A stretch of DNA of 64,000 nt from Carnegiea gigantea (GCA_029747015.1 JAKOGI010001185.1:132001-196000), one strand, 5' to 3'. Positions 11,351 to 24,282 are shown, counted from the stretch's first letter. Notes: generated from the sequence alone by a model not told the origin. Program-made: numbers and translations.

Positions 11351-12327
11351 TCATTAGGAGTATGGCCTAAATTCTATTTATGTTCAATATTTATGATTAT
11401 TTTTATTGCCCTACATAATATATCCTTGGTTATGTATTGAATTTGATGGATTTGGCTCAACAAGATTAATTCAGTCCATAGTACGCTCATGTCTGTTGTG
11501 GAAGCTAGCTCGCGGCCCTATAGCCTGACTTGGCCCATGCATAGCTCTAGCCCAGTGTCAGCTCCAGTAACCTTCTTCTTTCCATTGCTTAGGCTTGAGC
11601 TCTCCATAGGTCTCACATGACCTATTTCCTAGTGACCCAGCAACAGCAGTTTGTTTGTTGTTGCTTCTCACAAGCTTGGGAGACACGCATCCCAACTTGC
11701 TACTAGCAGCCATTGTCCTTTGTTGAGCCAAGCACCTGGGCTACTAGCTTCATTCGTGCCCTATCTATGATCTTCAACAGATGTTTTAGTGGTTTTCAAC
11801 CTAGTGATTGCACGGACTGACCGTGGGCCTTCCCATGGCCCATGGCAGACCTCGTCTTCTAGGCTCCCTCATTTCTAATCCAGTTTTTTGAGCCTTAATA
11901 CAAGATTTTGTAGTTGATTATGGGAGAGCTGTTACATTGAGTATTAATATGCATTGTGGGAGTTTTTAGGAGGATTTTATCCACATTTATTCACTTATTG
12001 TTTTTCTGCAATTGTTCTTCCCTATAAATTCACCATCCTTTGCACTGGAGGAGGCACACCTGTTCCCCATTCCTTGAGTGCGCATATTTTTGAGAGTTTA
12101 TTTTCTTGATTTTACACTTTATTATATTGATCTCGTTCTGCTAGCCACCTCCTGAGACCATACTTGCACTTACCACAGCATTATAGTGGATTTTGATTCT
12201 TCTGCCCTGTGGATTTTTTCGTTTTTAGGCTATACACATAAATTCGATATCAATTAATTTGTTTATGATCTTGCTTATTTTTGAGAATATCCATACATCA
12301 TTTCTAATCCTTAAAGATCACCTAACA
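11351..12327 (+). repeat. Array LTR b (977 bp)
   Basis: Starts TCATTAGGAGTATGG (decayed TGTTGGGAGT) and ends CACCTAACA. Followed by the primer site TTGTATCAGAGC at 12330-12341. Confidence 0.85.
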
Positions 12328-12355
12328 AGTTGTATCAGAGCATGGATTATCAAGG

Positions 12356-13640
12356 ATGTCTTCCGTCATGAAGTTTGATATTCTAAGGTTCAACGGCAAG
12401 ATAAGTTTTAACATCTGGAAGGTCCAAGTGATGGTCGTCCCAGCCTAGTATGGCTTAAAAAAAGCAATGGGCGGTAAAACCAAGAAGCCCACTTCCATGA
12501 CTGATGAGTAAAGGAGGAGCTGGATGACAATGCTCTTTCAGCTACTTAACTTTGCTGAGCACCTCATGTCCATCGAGAAGTTCTTGACAAGACCACTACT
12601 GTTGATATATGGCTTGGTTTGGGTATGCTATACATGACCAAGAGTCATACAAATAAGATTCATCTCAAAGAACGTTAGTATACGCTCTCTATGACCAAAG
12701 ACACTCCCATCCAAAATCATCTTGATGATTTCAGCTTTGATATTATTGATTTGGAGAGTTTAGATGTGCAACTTGAGGATGAGGATAAAGCTATATTGTG
12801 GTTGTCTCATTGCCTGCATCTTATAGGCATTTCAAAGGAATTTTGTTAGATACTAACAATGACACTTTGTCATTTGATAAAGTCAAGGCCAATTTGTTGT
12901 CCAAAGAAAAGTTTGGCCTTGAAGTACGTGCTGAAAAAGGTGAAGCCTTAGGGGGTGAATCTTTTGATAAAGTGAACACCTCTAAATCAAACTTTGAGAG
13001 TTATGCATCCAACAAATCCTGTCGTCATTGTAGAAAATCAAGATATGTAATTTATGAGTGATTTAAGTTGAAAAGCAAGAGAGAGAAAGAAGTAAAAAAT
13101 TCGCAATCATACCCTCATAAACCTGCTAAAGCTACCTTAGTCAAATCTAATTCTGGTGGTGACGTTTTGTTTGCTGCCTCCACTGAAAGAGGAATGTTTC
13201 TAATTGGATTCTTGATTTTGGTGTCCCCATCATATGTTTCCTCAAACAGACAAGTTTTCAGAATATGATCCTAGTTGACTGAAGTGTTGTTCGCATGGGT
13301 AAGATTGCCCAACGTGATGTTGCTGGAATCAGTACCATTAAAGTAAAGACCAATGATGGTATTGTCAGGACTTTATCAAATGTGTGTCACATTCTTGACT
13401 TGAAACGTAACCTAATTTCTTTAGGAACTGTTGAATTCAAGAGTTGTAAATATTAAGATGAAGATGGAGTTCGAAAGGTTTCTAATGGCACTCGGACTTT
13501 GATAGAGGGTCTGAAGCATGGAAGCCTCCATGTCTTCCAAGGCTCTGCTGTGATAGGTTCTAGTTCTATTATTGTCTCTCTTTCCTCTCCTAATGACATT
13601 TTTGCTTATAAAAGTCCATGAAAGTCACATCTTAGTGCTA
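12356..13640 (+). pseudogene. Array unit b: gag-protease relic
   Basis: Same layout as unit a: ATG at 12356, then capsid segments (SLPASYRHFKGILL at 12798 onward, VRAEKGEALGGESFDK). The zinc knuckle is decayed (CRHCRKSRYVIYE, then TGA at 13059-13061, where other copies have Cys). The protease triad D-S-G reads D-F-G. Several stops and shifts occur in the first 450 bp, so this copy is more decayed than c-f. Confidence 0.75.
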
Positions 13641-13778
13641 AGTTCAAGGACATCCTTGAACTCAACCAGCATTCAATTTACTTGATTGCCCTTTGGGCTG
13701 TAGCCCTTTGGGACTCTAACCTTCGGGGTTGTTTGGCAGTTGTTATGGTATTGGTGGATTTTCATCCAAAGTGGAGAT

Positions 13779-14755
13779 TGTTGGGAGTGTGGCCCAAAAT
13801 TTTTTTATGTTGAGCATTTATGATTTTTTTTAATTGCCCAAAATTATATATGCTTGGTTAGCTATTGACTTTGATGGATTTGGCTCGATAAAATTAATTT
13901 AACTCATATTATGCCCATCTCTTTTGTGCAAGCTAGCTTGCGGCCTAGTAGCGTGACTTGGGCTATGCGTAGCTCTAGCCTAGCATCAGCTCTAGCAGCC
14001 TTCTTCTTTCCAGCGCTTGGGCTTGAGCTCTCTACAGGTCTCACGCAGCCTAATTCCTATTGACCCAGTAGCAGCAGTTTGCTTGTTGTTGCTGCTCACG
14101 GGCATGGGAGATAGGCGGCCCAACATGCTCCTAGCAGCCATTATCCCGCGTTGACCCAAGCGCCTGGGCTGCTAGCTTGATTCGTGCCTCGTCTGTGGTC
14201 TTCAGCAGATGTTTTAGTGGTTTTCAACCCAATGGCTACCACGGACTGACCGTGGGCCTTCCCACAGCCAATGGCACACCCTGTCTTCTGGGCTCCCTTA
14301 TTTCTGATCCTGTTTTCTGAACCTTAATACAAGATTTTATGGTTGATTATTGAAGAGCCGTTATATGCAGTATTAACATGCACTATGGGAGTTTCTAGGA
14401 GGGTTTTATCCACATTTATCGACCTATTATTTTCCTGAAATTTTTCTTCCCTATAAATTCACCATCCTTTATAGTAGGGGAGACACACCTATTCCCTATT
14501 CCTTGAGTGAGTTTATTTTTGAGAGTTTATTTTCTTGATTTTACTCTTTATTGTATCAATCTCGCTCTGCTAGTCGCCTCATGAGGCCATACTTGCACTT
14601 ACACCAATATTATAGTAGATTTTGATTCTTCCACGTGTGGATTTTCTCATTTTTGGGCTTTCCGCATATATTCGGTGTCAATTAATTTGTTTCCTATCTT
14701 GTTTATTTTTGAGAATATCCATACATTATTTCTGATCCTTAAAAGTCCTCTGACA
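13779..14755 (+). repeat. Array LTR c (977 bp)
   Basis: Starts TGTTGGGAGTGTGGCCC after the purine tract AAAGTGGAGAT and ends CTCTGACA. The primer site variant GGGTATCAGAGC follows at about 14758-14769. Same length as LTR b. Confidence 0.85.
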
Positions 14756-14783
14756 AGGGGTATCAGAGCATGGATTATGAAGG

Positions 14784-16104
14784 ATGTCTTCCATCATGAA
14801 GTTCACCGGCAAGATAAGTTTTAATATCTGAAAGGTCTAGATGCTAGTCATCCCCAGCTAGTACAGCTTGAAAATAGCAATGGGCGGCAAAACCAAGAAG
14901 CTTGCTTCCATAACTGATGAGCAATGGAGGAGCTGGATGATAATACTATTTCGGCTATTCAGCTTTGCTGAGCACCTCTTGTCGTTCAAGAAGTGCTTGA
15001 CAAGACCACTACGGTTGATATATGGCTTGGTTTGGATACGTTAAACATGACCAAGAGTCTTACAAACAAGTTTTGTCTCAAAGAATGCTTGTATACATTC
15101 TCTATGGCTGAAGACACTCCCATCCAAAATAATTTTGATGATTTCAATTTTGATATTATTGATCTGGAGAGTTTAGCTGTGAAACTTGAGGATGAGGACA
15201 AAGCTATATTGTTGGTTGTCTCATTACCTGCTTCTTATAAGCATTTCAAAGAAATGTTTTTATATACTAACAATGACACTTTGTCATTTGAGGATGTCAA
15301 GGCTAATATGTTGTTCAAAGAAAAGTTTAACCTTGATGTACATGCCAAAAAGGGCGAAGCCTTATTAGTGGGGGGTGAATCTTTTGATAAAATAAACACC
15401 TCTAAATCAAAGTTTCGGAGTTGTAAGTCCAACAAGTCCTGTCGTTATTGTAGAAAATCGGGACATGTAATTTATGAGTGTTTTAAGTTGAAAAGCAAAA
15501 GAGAGAAAGGAGTAAAAAATTCACGATCATACTTTCATGAACCTTCTAAAGCTACCTTAGTCAAATTTGATTTTAGTTGTGACGTTTTCTTTGCTACCTC
15601 CACTGAAAGAGGAGTGTTTCTAAGTGGATTCTTGATTCTGGGTGGATCTATCATATGTGTCCTCATAAGGACGGGTTTTCAGCATATGATCCTAGTTGAC
15701 TCAAGTGTTGTTCGCATCGACAACAATGCCTAGGGTGATGTTGCTGGAATCAGTACCATTAAAGTAAAGACTAATGATGGTGTTGTCAGGACTTTGTCAA
15801 ATGTTTGTCATGTTCTTGACTCGAAACGTAACCTAATTTCTTTAGAACACTTGAATCCAAGGGCTGTAAATATTTAGATGAAGGCGGAGTTCTAAAGGTT
15901 TCCAATGGCATTCGGACTTTGATCAAGGATTTGAAATATGGAAGCCTCTATGTCTTCCAAGGATCTACTGTGACAGGTTCTAGTTCTATTATTGTCTCTC
16001 TTTCTTCTCCTAATGACATTTTTGCTTATAAAAGTCTATGCAGGTTACATCCTAGTGCTAAGTTCAAGCATTCCTTGAACTCAACCGGCATTCGCTTTAC
16101 TTGA
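14784..16104 (+). pseudogene. Array unit c: gag-protease relic, longest open frame of the array
   Basis: A 741-bp open stretch (14993-15733) covers most of the capsid: DDFNFDIIDLESLAVKLEDE, SLPASYKHFKEMFL, GGESFDKINTSKSKF, the intact zinc knuckle CRYCRKSGHVIYEC (C-x2-C-x4-H-x4-C) and the basic KLKSKREK. The first 200 bp from the ATG at 14784 are broken. The protease D-S-G triad is intact in the frame shifted from the gag frame (ILDSGW). Like all units it stops before any integrase sequence. Confidence 0.8.
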
Positions 16105-17086
16105 TTGCCCTTTGGGGCTTTGCCTGTAGGACGCCAACCTTCGGGGTTCTTTGGTGGTTGTTATGGTATTGGTGGATTTTTGTCAAAGGTGGAGAATGTT
16201 GGGAGTATGGCCCAATATCTATTTATATTGGGTATTTATGATTATTTTTATTGTCCAAAATAATATATCCTTAGTTATATATTGAATTCGATGGATTTGG
16301 CTCAACAAAATTAATTCAGTCCATATTACGCTCATGTCTGTTGTGCAAGCTAGCTCATGACCCGGTAGCGTGACTTGGCCCATGCGTAGCTCTAGCCCAG
16401 TGTCAACTCCAGTAGCCTTATGCTTTCCAGCGCTTGGCTTGAGCTCTCCAAATGTCTCACGCGACCTATTCCTGGTGACCCAGCCACAGTAATTTGTTTG
16501 TTGTTGCTTTTCACGGGCATGGGAGATACGTGGCCTAACTTAGTCCTAGCAACCATTGTCCCACATTGACCCAAGTGCCTAGGCTGCTAGCTTCATTTGT
16601 GCCCCATGTATGGTCTTCAGTAGATGTTTTGATGGTTTCCAACCTCGTGGCTGCCACAGACATTCCGTGCGCTTTCCCACAGCACATGGCAGACCTTGTC
16701 TTCTGGGCTCCTTCATTTCTGATTCGGTTTTCTGATCCTTAATTGAAGATTTTATGGTTGATTATGGGAGAGCTGTTACATGGAGTATTAATATGCATTA
16801 TGGGAGTTTTTAGGAGGATTGTATCCACATTTCACTACAAAAAAATGTATATGCTCACACTTATTTAGCTACATTTAAGGATGTGTGGGAGGGTAAATCA
16901 GGAACTTTTCAACTCTACTCTTCATAAGTGTGGGGAAACCATAAATCTCCTTCTCCATTTATTAACTAAGGATAATTTATAACATCCATAATTTGACATA
17001 CTAATTTAAATATTTTTTATATTTTTTTGCAATTTAATTATTTATTCCTAAACCTACGCATTTATTCCTCCCCATGCGTATAGCAA

Positions 17087-17370
17087 GTGCTCTTTCCCTC
17101 TTTCATTAAGTCAATTTCTCTCTCCTTTCTCTCGGTCCCCAGACCGCTGAAAACCAGGCAGACCCAATTCCCCCCTTCTCTTCATCTTCTCATCCCTCTC
17201 TCCCTCTCCGCGACGCACCACCACCATACACCACCTTCATCCTCATCCATCGTTCACCACTGCCGGCACAACACTCAAGTTTCATCTCCACCATCCATGG
17301 AAGCCAAATCGAGCGGTCAAAAGAAGGGGACGAGCCAACTTGAAGCTGTATAAATTGAAGGATTGCGGTG
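17087..17370 (+). other. 5'-UTR/first-exon-like segment inside the CACTA element
   Basis: Pyrimidine-rich sequence (CTCTCTCCTTTCTCTCGG), then a short open frame ending GQKKGTSQLEAV at 17353, then GAAGGAG followed by GTATCTAGG, a plausible donor site. It resembles the leader and first exon of a plant gene. I do not recognise the product and the open frame may be chance. If real, it is captured host sequence or the element's own leader. Confidence 0.3.
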
Positions 17371-18106
17371 CCAGAAGGAGGTATCTAGGTTTTAGTTTTC
17401 ATTTTTTAGGTTTTAATTTTTAGGATTTTTACTTTCGAATGCAGGTTAGTGGATTAGGGCTCAGATTCGTTCTCATTTATGCAATTTTCAAATGTTAGAT
17501 TTGGTTCTTTTTGCTTGCAATTTCGTTGATTTGGGTAATTAATCACAGTTTTCAGTTGTAGTTGAAATGTTTTTAGGGTCGGTTTTGAGCTATTTCGGAA
17601 TTCCCTCTCCCCTGTTTTTCCTTCTTCAAATGCTCAGCTTTACGCTTTCTGTTCTATTGGTGGTCAAAGTCTAGGATGTTGTATGCATTGGTATTGTGCT
17701 GGTGATGAAGGTTGATTGATGGACTAGGCTGAGCTCATGGGGCAATGAAGCACTTGATCCTTCGCTTTGTTTCGGTACTGCTGAATGCTATTGAAAAGAT
17801 TAGAAACTCCTTTCCCTATAGCTGCTCTGTTTTCTGTTTCTTTCTGATTAGAAAGGTTGATTCTGTTCTCTGTTTTCTATTTCCCATTGCCTATTTCCTG
17901 TTCTAGCTTTGATTTGTTACCTTGAGTTTGAGGTGGACCTAAATCATGAAGCCTTGATTTAATGTTATTTTAGTTCTATTTAGTTTTATTATGTAATATC
18001 TCATTTAGGTTGTGGCAATTGATATGAACAATTAGCTATTAGTTTGGTTTTGTTTTAGTTATGTGTGTTTTTGTTCCCTTTTTAGTGTTCTAGTGTCTCA
18101 TTGTAA

Positions 18107-18235
18107 CGTGTAGCTAGGATAGAGAATAAGATAAATGGGCAAGTGACATTTGCAAAGAGAAGAAATGGGCTTTTGAAGAAAGCATATGAGCTTTCTGTAC
18201 TTTGCGATGCTGAAGTTGCTCTCATCATGTTTTAA
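18107..18235 (+). pseudogene. Captured MADS-box domain fragment
   Basis: From 18116 to 18232 one frame encodes about 39 residues that match the MADS DNA-binding domain of plant type II transcription factors: [17 protein letters not shown], then [20 protein letters not shown], then MF and TAA at 18233-18235. In the family the Gly of KINGQV is normally Arg and the Met of LIMF is usually Ile. Upstream, CGTGTAGCTAGG at 18107 looks like the preceding codons with small deletions. The domain's N-terminus and everything beyond the F are missing; a full MADS domain is about 60 residues and would continue into an I/K region. It lies wholly within the CACTA element, so it is a captured exon piece, not a gene in place. 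Confidence 0.85.
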
Positions 18236-19464
18236 TGATGTTTGATATGTTCAATGCTATTCATTTTCTCAAAATTCGGTCCATAGTTCTCTGCTTTTTC
18301 AATTCTTAACAAATTCTTGGATTTTTACCATAATCGAGTAAACATACACTCTTGTTTGATAAACATCTCTAAAATAATTGATGCATGTCTTCCAGGTTGA
18401 CTCTTGTGATTACTCATTACTAATTAGTAATATTTGAAAATAATAAATAAATTTGCAATCGTCTACATGAAGCTTTACAGCTTTCATCTTTTGAAAGTTC
18501 TGATTCTGTCTCAATGGTGGAGTCCAATATGCTTGTGCCCTGTCTTATGTTACTTTTTAATGTCTCACTTTTAGGTTTAATGGTCATTAGTTCATGGTTA
18601 TTTGCCTAAGCTTGAATTTTCTGAGTTGGCATGTTAACTAATACAACCTATAATGACCATGGAGATTGTTGCTTTGCTTCAGATTTCTATGAAGTTTATT
18701 CTTGATTAACCAAGCAAGCTTATTAGCAGATAGTGTTTATAATGGAGTAATTCAGAATATAGTCAATCGGAAAAGAATATTGTTTATGACTTAAACGGTT
18801 CAGTTTCTGGATGGTGTATCTACTTATAATTAAGAACGTTTAAGTGTTTGCTAGAAACCTTACTCTACTTAAAAATAAAAAATAAAGACAAGAACATGGA
18901 AAACAAACATGTTCACAGCTTTCCTGCCATGGCTTGGTTGCAACTTGTACTGTTTAATTGGAACAATGCAGTGTTTGCTAGGTTGACTCTTGTTGTTGAT
19001 TTGTTCAGAGTCTTCTATAGGCTTAATCTGTTCATAGCGATTCCAAGTCCTTAAATTTTCACCAAATTTTTAGGTGGGTACCCTTCAACTTGTACTGTTT
19101 TTCTGTTGAATTGTGTTGGCATTCAACTGGTTTATCACAATATGAGATTACCCAGTTGACTAATTGGATGAATCTTTACTGGGTTTATGATATTTTGTTA
19201 GAACACAGTTGTGATTGCAGCACTTAGTGTCAATATACTGAGATTCTGCTTTGCTTGTGGTATATGATAAAGTTTGTCAATTTGGGCTTTCCTTATAAAT
19301 GGTGATCTGATTTTGGTTTGAATTCCTAAGGCTAGGAGGCATTTAGTCTATTCAACAGAAAAGGATGGGAGTTATGTCCAGAAGGGTTCTGCCCGTATGT
19401 CGTAGCCTCTGTATTTTCTGTCCCTCATTCCAGTCAAGGTCAAGATAACTAGTAAAAAGATATA

Positions 19465-19815
19465 AGAAGCTCAGTTGGTTCTATTGTTAATTGAACTAGT
19501 TGGGTCCTCTTGTTAGTTGAACTCCATTATCGTTCTATTCTTGGTTCAACTCTGTTATGATTCTATTGTTGGTTGAGCTCGGTTGGGGTTCTATTGTTTG
19601 GTTGAACATACTTGGTTTCTATTGTTGGTTGATCTTGGTTGTGGTTGTATTATTGGTGGAACTCGGTTGTGGTCACTCGATTGTGCTTCTATTGTTGGTT
19701 GAACTCAGTTGGGATTCTACTGTTTGAATGAACTTACTTGGGTTTGATTATTGCTTGAACTTGGTTGCAGTTCTATTGTTAGTTGAACTCAATTGTTAGT
19801 TCTATTGTTAGACGT
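19465..19815 (+). repeat. Minisatellite of about 28-33 bp units inside the CACTA element
   Basis: About ten degenerate copies of a unit close to TTCTATTGTTGGTTGAACTC plus 8-12 further bases (TTGGTTGGG variants). Copies differ by point changes and small indels. No coding role is visible. Confidence 0.7.
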
Positions 19816-19910
19816 GTGGGACTGATGTACTGTCTGTGTCTTAGTTAATCTCTTTGATTATCTTTTCTAATAATTTCTTTTTTTTTTGTGTGTTTCAATT
19901 GTCTAACAGG

Positions 19911-19956
19911 TTGCATTTCCAGAGCTAACATCTCTCAGTGAAGAAAACGAAGATGG
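19911..19956 (+). other. Exon-like block with acceptor-like boundary in the CACTA element
   Basis: A long T-rich run followed by TTGTCTAACAG at 19900-19910 resembles a branch/polypyrimidine/acceptor site. The next 46 bp are less AT-rich and open (AFPELTSLSEENEDGD in one frame). It could be a second captured exon. I do not recognise the protein and chance is possible. Confidence 0.25.
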
Positions 19957-20809
19957 AGATTTTTTTTATATATTCTTGGACGTTAGGCATGTTTTCAAAG
20001 TGTAGTTCTAGGTAGTATATGAAGTAATAAAATGTTCAATCAGCTAGCTACGACCAAAAAAATTAGCAAGATAGATTCAAAACAATGCAAGAATATTTAG
20101 TTTTGATTACCTTATTCTTTGTTGCTATGTCTACAATTACTTTTTTTTTTTAGGCAATACTGTGCAATTTCTTTAATCAATTGATGTTTGATCTATTTTA
20201 ATTTGTTGGTTTATTAATTTTATTCATTTATATAAGATGATGCTGGTAATTAGTATAGAACTTGTTAATTAAAAAAAGAACAATTGTTTACAATTGTTTT
20301 ATTTTTAACTTAATAAGTTTTATATTAATTACCAACATTATTTTTTAAAAAACTAAAACGACACTGGTAACACTTTTAAGTGTGGGGAAAATTATGACTT
20401 CTTGCATCTTCTAGAGTGGGCATAGCTTAAAATGACCACACATAAATTATGGGTAATTAGTACTTACTTTGCATTTATAAGTATGGGAAATATAGCTCTA
20501 CCTGCATTTTCATTAAGTGTGGAGAACACTTCTACGCACTTAGCTTCCCCATATTTAGCCTATGTGTGGGTAACTGCTATTTCTACACTTATAGGTGTCG
20601 TTACTAGCAGAACTAAATGTAGAGGGGCGCAGCCTTTTTTGTAGTGTTTATCTACCTATTATTTTTCTACAATTTTTCTTCCCCACAAATTCACCATCCT
20701 TTGTACCAGGGGAGAGGCACCTACTTCCCATTCCGTGAGTTAGATTATTTTTGAGAGTTTATTTTGTTGATTTTACTCTTTATCGTGTTAATCCCATTCT
20801 GTTGGTCAC

Positions 20810-22527
20810 TGTATGATAATTTTGAGTGAAACACAAAAGCTACAAGCGTACAGCTTTCGCTGTAGTACTTAAGGGTTGTCTCCACAGGGACGATGGAAGA
20901 GATTAAATCGTTTAGCACAAAATTAAACTAGCATCATTCTAGGCTAATTAAAACTATGAATAACTGAGATTAAAGCTTGCTAACAAATCAAATTCTAAAT
21001 ATTCCCTAAATATTTGCAAATTCTAATAACCTTTAACTTAGATAAAACATCAAAACCAAACTCAACCACATAAAAGGAATAAATCTAATAGTCAATCATA
21101 ATCAAGACCAACATAATCCAGAAATCAACATAATCTATAATCCAACATAATGAAAATCTAAAGTAAACCTCTTAAGCTGGAAATAAGAATGAACTCCATT
21201 ATCCAATACTACTAGAAACAAAAAAGAATGCAACCACAAACATAATCAAGCTTATAAATCCAGGAAAACAATTAAGCCAAACTTAAAAGTGAGCATTATA
21301 TGAGAACCAAATCAAGACACAGAACAATAAAACATCATTAAAACTGCCCCAATCAGAACCGAACATAGGACCAAAACAGGGGAGGGGATTCTAAGCTATT
21401 CAGTAGTACCGAAACAAGGAGAAGAATCAGGGTCTTCACTGCCTCATGAGCTTAGCACAGTCCAGCAACTGCCCCTCATTTTCAGCACACTAAAAACCCG
21501 TGCTATAGCCCAGATTTCGAGCATCAACAAAACAGAAAGCTTAAAGCAGAGCATTCGCAAAAGGAAAAAAAAATAGGGGAGGGGGAGTCTCGGATATTCC
21601 AGCAAAGAAAACAAACCATAAACGAGCTTCCAAGCTTGTCAAAAATGTAAGAGTTGCCATTTTGAGTTCACAAACAGAGAAAGAAGACAAACAAGGGCAA
21701 CCGATTTAATCAACATTCAAGCAAAATTTAAGGCTACAATTTGTAAAACAAAGAATGATAATCAAAACCTCAATAGATTCAAGGCTAAATTGCATGAAAT
21801 CGCAACTCGAAAATAGATCTAAAAATTCGAAATTTAAAACAAATGCCTAAAATCGAACCTACTCAATGAAATTGAACTCGAAAAATTCATACTAAAATTA
21901 TCTAAAGCTCGAATTAAAACTAACTAAACCCTAGAAGAAAACCTAAAACCTCATATTCACGCTGCGTCTTTTGATTTATACCCAAGCTCGTTAAATCTCA
22001 ACCCTTGATTTCTGCCTGATGTGGACGGTCGAGATGGGATGACGTTGCGTGTGTGCTGGCGTGCTGTGGAGCGTCAATGGTGATGCTAGTGGAGCGCGAT
22101 GATGGCGGTGTTTCACATGTTGGAGAGAGAGGGAGGGAGATGGATGGGGATGAAGATGGTAGAGTAGGGGATCGGGTTTACTGGGTCTTCTTGCCCAACC
22201 GAGAAGAGAGAGGAGGGATTGAGTCAGGAGATTAAGAGGTGACGGTTAGGAGGTCACGTGCCTTGCACATGAGGGGCTGGGTAGACTATTTAGGTGTTTT
22301 CTATTTTTTTTTTTCTCTATATTGATGGCTGAAATAGGTTGGGCTTGAATCAACTTGGCCCGATTCTTCATTTCCGGTATTTTTTCATCTTTTTCTCGCA
22401 TTTTTCCATAATTATTCAATACGTACAAAACAAAATCAAATCAAATAAAAACCTAAAAATAATGATTATAACAAGCATAAATCAGGCATTAAAGTATCGT
22501 AAAAATAATACATTTTTGGTACGAACA
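20810..22527 (-). repeat. 3' LTR (left) of the pol-less element, 1718 bp
   Basis: Uninterrupted copy, TGTATGATAA...ACGAACA. It gives the empty-site sequence (TATAGCCCAGATTTCGAG near 21503) for the Gypsy insertion in the other LTR. Short open stretches within it are not genes. Confidence 0.85.
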
Positions 22528-24282
22528 AATACCCCCACGCCAAAATTTTGCTCGTCCTCGAGTAAAATAGCTAAATTAACTAAAAAGAAATAGAAAATAA
22601 GAAAAAGAAAATCCTAACTCAGTGTCGTAAGAATCACGGTTGCATTTAGCATATGCAACAAACCCTTTAAACCCTTTAGTCTTCCAAGTGGGCGAGTGAG
22701 GTCTTGTGAGGATTTTCAAGTGAAATACCCACAAAAATTATTTCAAAAAGAAAAGAAATTTTTTGGGTTTTTTTCAAAGCTAATATGTATAGAATTTAAG
22801 AAAAATATGCACACGTTCTAATCAACTAAATCATTCATGTGACCAAGTTATTGACCTGCATATGCACAGAATGTACTTGAAAGTCCTCTACCCCATAAAT
22901 GATATCAAAGCACTAATTTTTCACCCCATTGTACATCAAAATTCTGAATCCATCCCAATACTCGTGTGCAAGTGTATCATCATCCCAAGAATTAGATTCA
23001 ATCCCACTTGACTGACACAACTACATTATTATCATATACATTGAAAGCAAGCTTTCCCAATAGTAGTATTGCCTCAATGGGTAACATCCAGTAGCACGTA
23101 CCTCAAACGGTCACGCCCAATAGCGTATGCCTCAAAGGGATATTTGTCATTCCAAATTTTATTCCATCTCTTTTTCTTTTTCTCTTCTTTATTCATAAAA
23201 ATTTTTCTCTTCTTTTTTCAAAGTAATTGTGTCACAAGCAAGTGGGGAAATCATTTATAGAAGCCTAAAACCTAAAGATAATGATAAAGGAATAGCAGGG
23301 ATTGGATTACACATCTATAATGAACAATTGGAGTTAGAATTAAGGCTTAGAATGACATACTGAAGCCGAAGACTTATCATGCACATCCTACTTATATACA
23401 AGCTAATAAACAAAGCACAGGGAATTTAAGCTAATCAGAAAGAGTACAAACGTCCCCAAAAATAAAAAAATCTTCAAAATTTTTCAAAAATGGGTACCTC
23501 ACCCCCATACCAAAACTTCACAATATCCTCATTGTGAGAATTAAGGCGCCTAATAGCAAGCACATAAGCTATACAACCGTAAAACCACACTAAATCACAA
23601 ATATGTACAAACTAAGGCACGACGAAAATAAAGCCAAAAACATAAAAGAGCCAAAATCAATATTAAAGCTATAACTAAAACCAAAACAAAAATGAACATG
23701 CATATTTGCCAAAACTAAAAACCAAAATCAAAACCAAAAAAAAATTAAATGAAAAACAAAAACCAAAACCAAAACCAACCAAACCAAACCAAACCAAAAC
23801 TAGACCAAGACACATGTAACCAACAAAATAGAAACAATACAAGACTAAGGGGCTACAAAATACCAAACTAAAAAGCAATATCAAACTAAACAAACTAACC
23901 ATAACAAAACAAAACTAAAAAGAAAATAAACAAAACACAAAGCCAAAGCACCACCACTAAAACATTAAAAAGGAAACAAAAACAAAAGATTAAACCAAAA
24001 CTAGCAAAAAAATAAAACAAATTGAAACATAAAAACAATCCTAGATATCGATAATTAAGAAGTATTCACAAAATCAGAAAACAACCAAGGGTGATCATAG
24101 CCCACACGGCTCAATATATCCCAAATTGCTCCTCAAGATTAATCACCCGTATATTCACAGTCCTAAATATCCCAAACTATGCCTCATGAAGATGATGCAA
24201 CATGAGGCTTATGGTGCATCAGCCACTCCATATTAAGTTGTAAAATCCAACTCAAATCAAAACTTGTTAAAGCACGTAGCAG
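22528..24282 (-). other. 3' non-coding part of the pol-less element
   Basis: Polypurine tract next to the LTR (complement GGCGTGGGGGTATT), then AT-rich DNA. 23640-24010 is low-complexity A/C sequence (ACCAAAACCAAAACC words). No gene. Confidence 0.6.

Larger units (their letters stand above)
16834..20646. mobile_element. Non-autonomous CACTA (En/Spm) element carrying host gene sequence
   Basis: Left end CACTACAAAAAAATG at 16834; right end, complement, CACTACAAAAAAGGCTGCG ending at 20646. The 3-bp target duplication TTT (16831-16833 and 20647-20649) and the exact restoration of the array LTR sequence when the element is removed prove the boundaries. Subterminal words AAGTGTGGGGAAA and CACAC recur at both ends (16930, 20378, 20517). 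No transposase is present. The interior holds a leader-like pyrimidine-rich stretch, a MADS-box fragment, a minisatellite and T-rich intron-like DNA, so it looks like a gene-fragment-carrying (Pack-type) CACTA. Confidence 0.85.

Noticed and set aside
17087..17353. A genuine protein gene in the left part of the CACTA element
   Set aside because: The frame is Ser/His/Pro-rich because of pyrimidine-rich DNA and ends without a domain; kept only as a leader-like segment.
18116..18235. A resident MADS-box gene
   Set aside because: Only about 39 residues of the domain remain, no downstream exons follow, and the fragment lies inside a CACTA element.
23675..23902. Small membrane-protein-like reading frame on the minus strand
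   Set aside because: It is translated from low-complexity ACC/AAAACC repeats in the non-coding part of the pol-less element.
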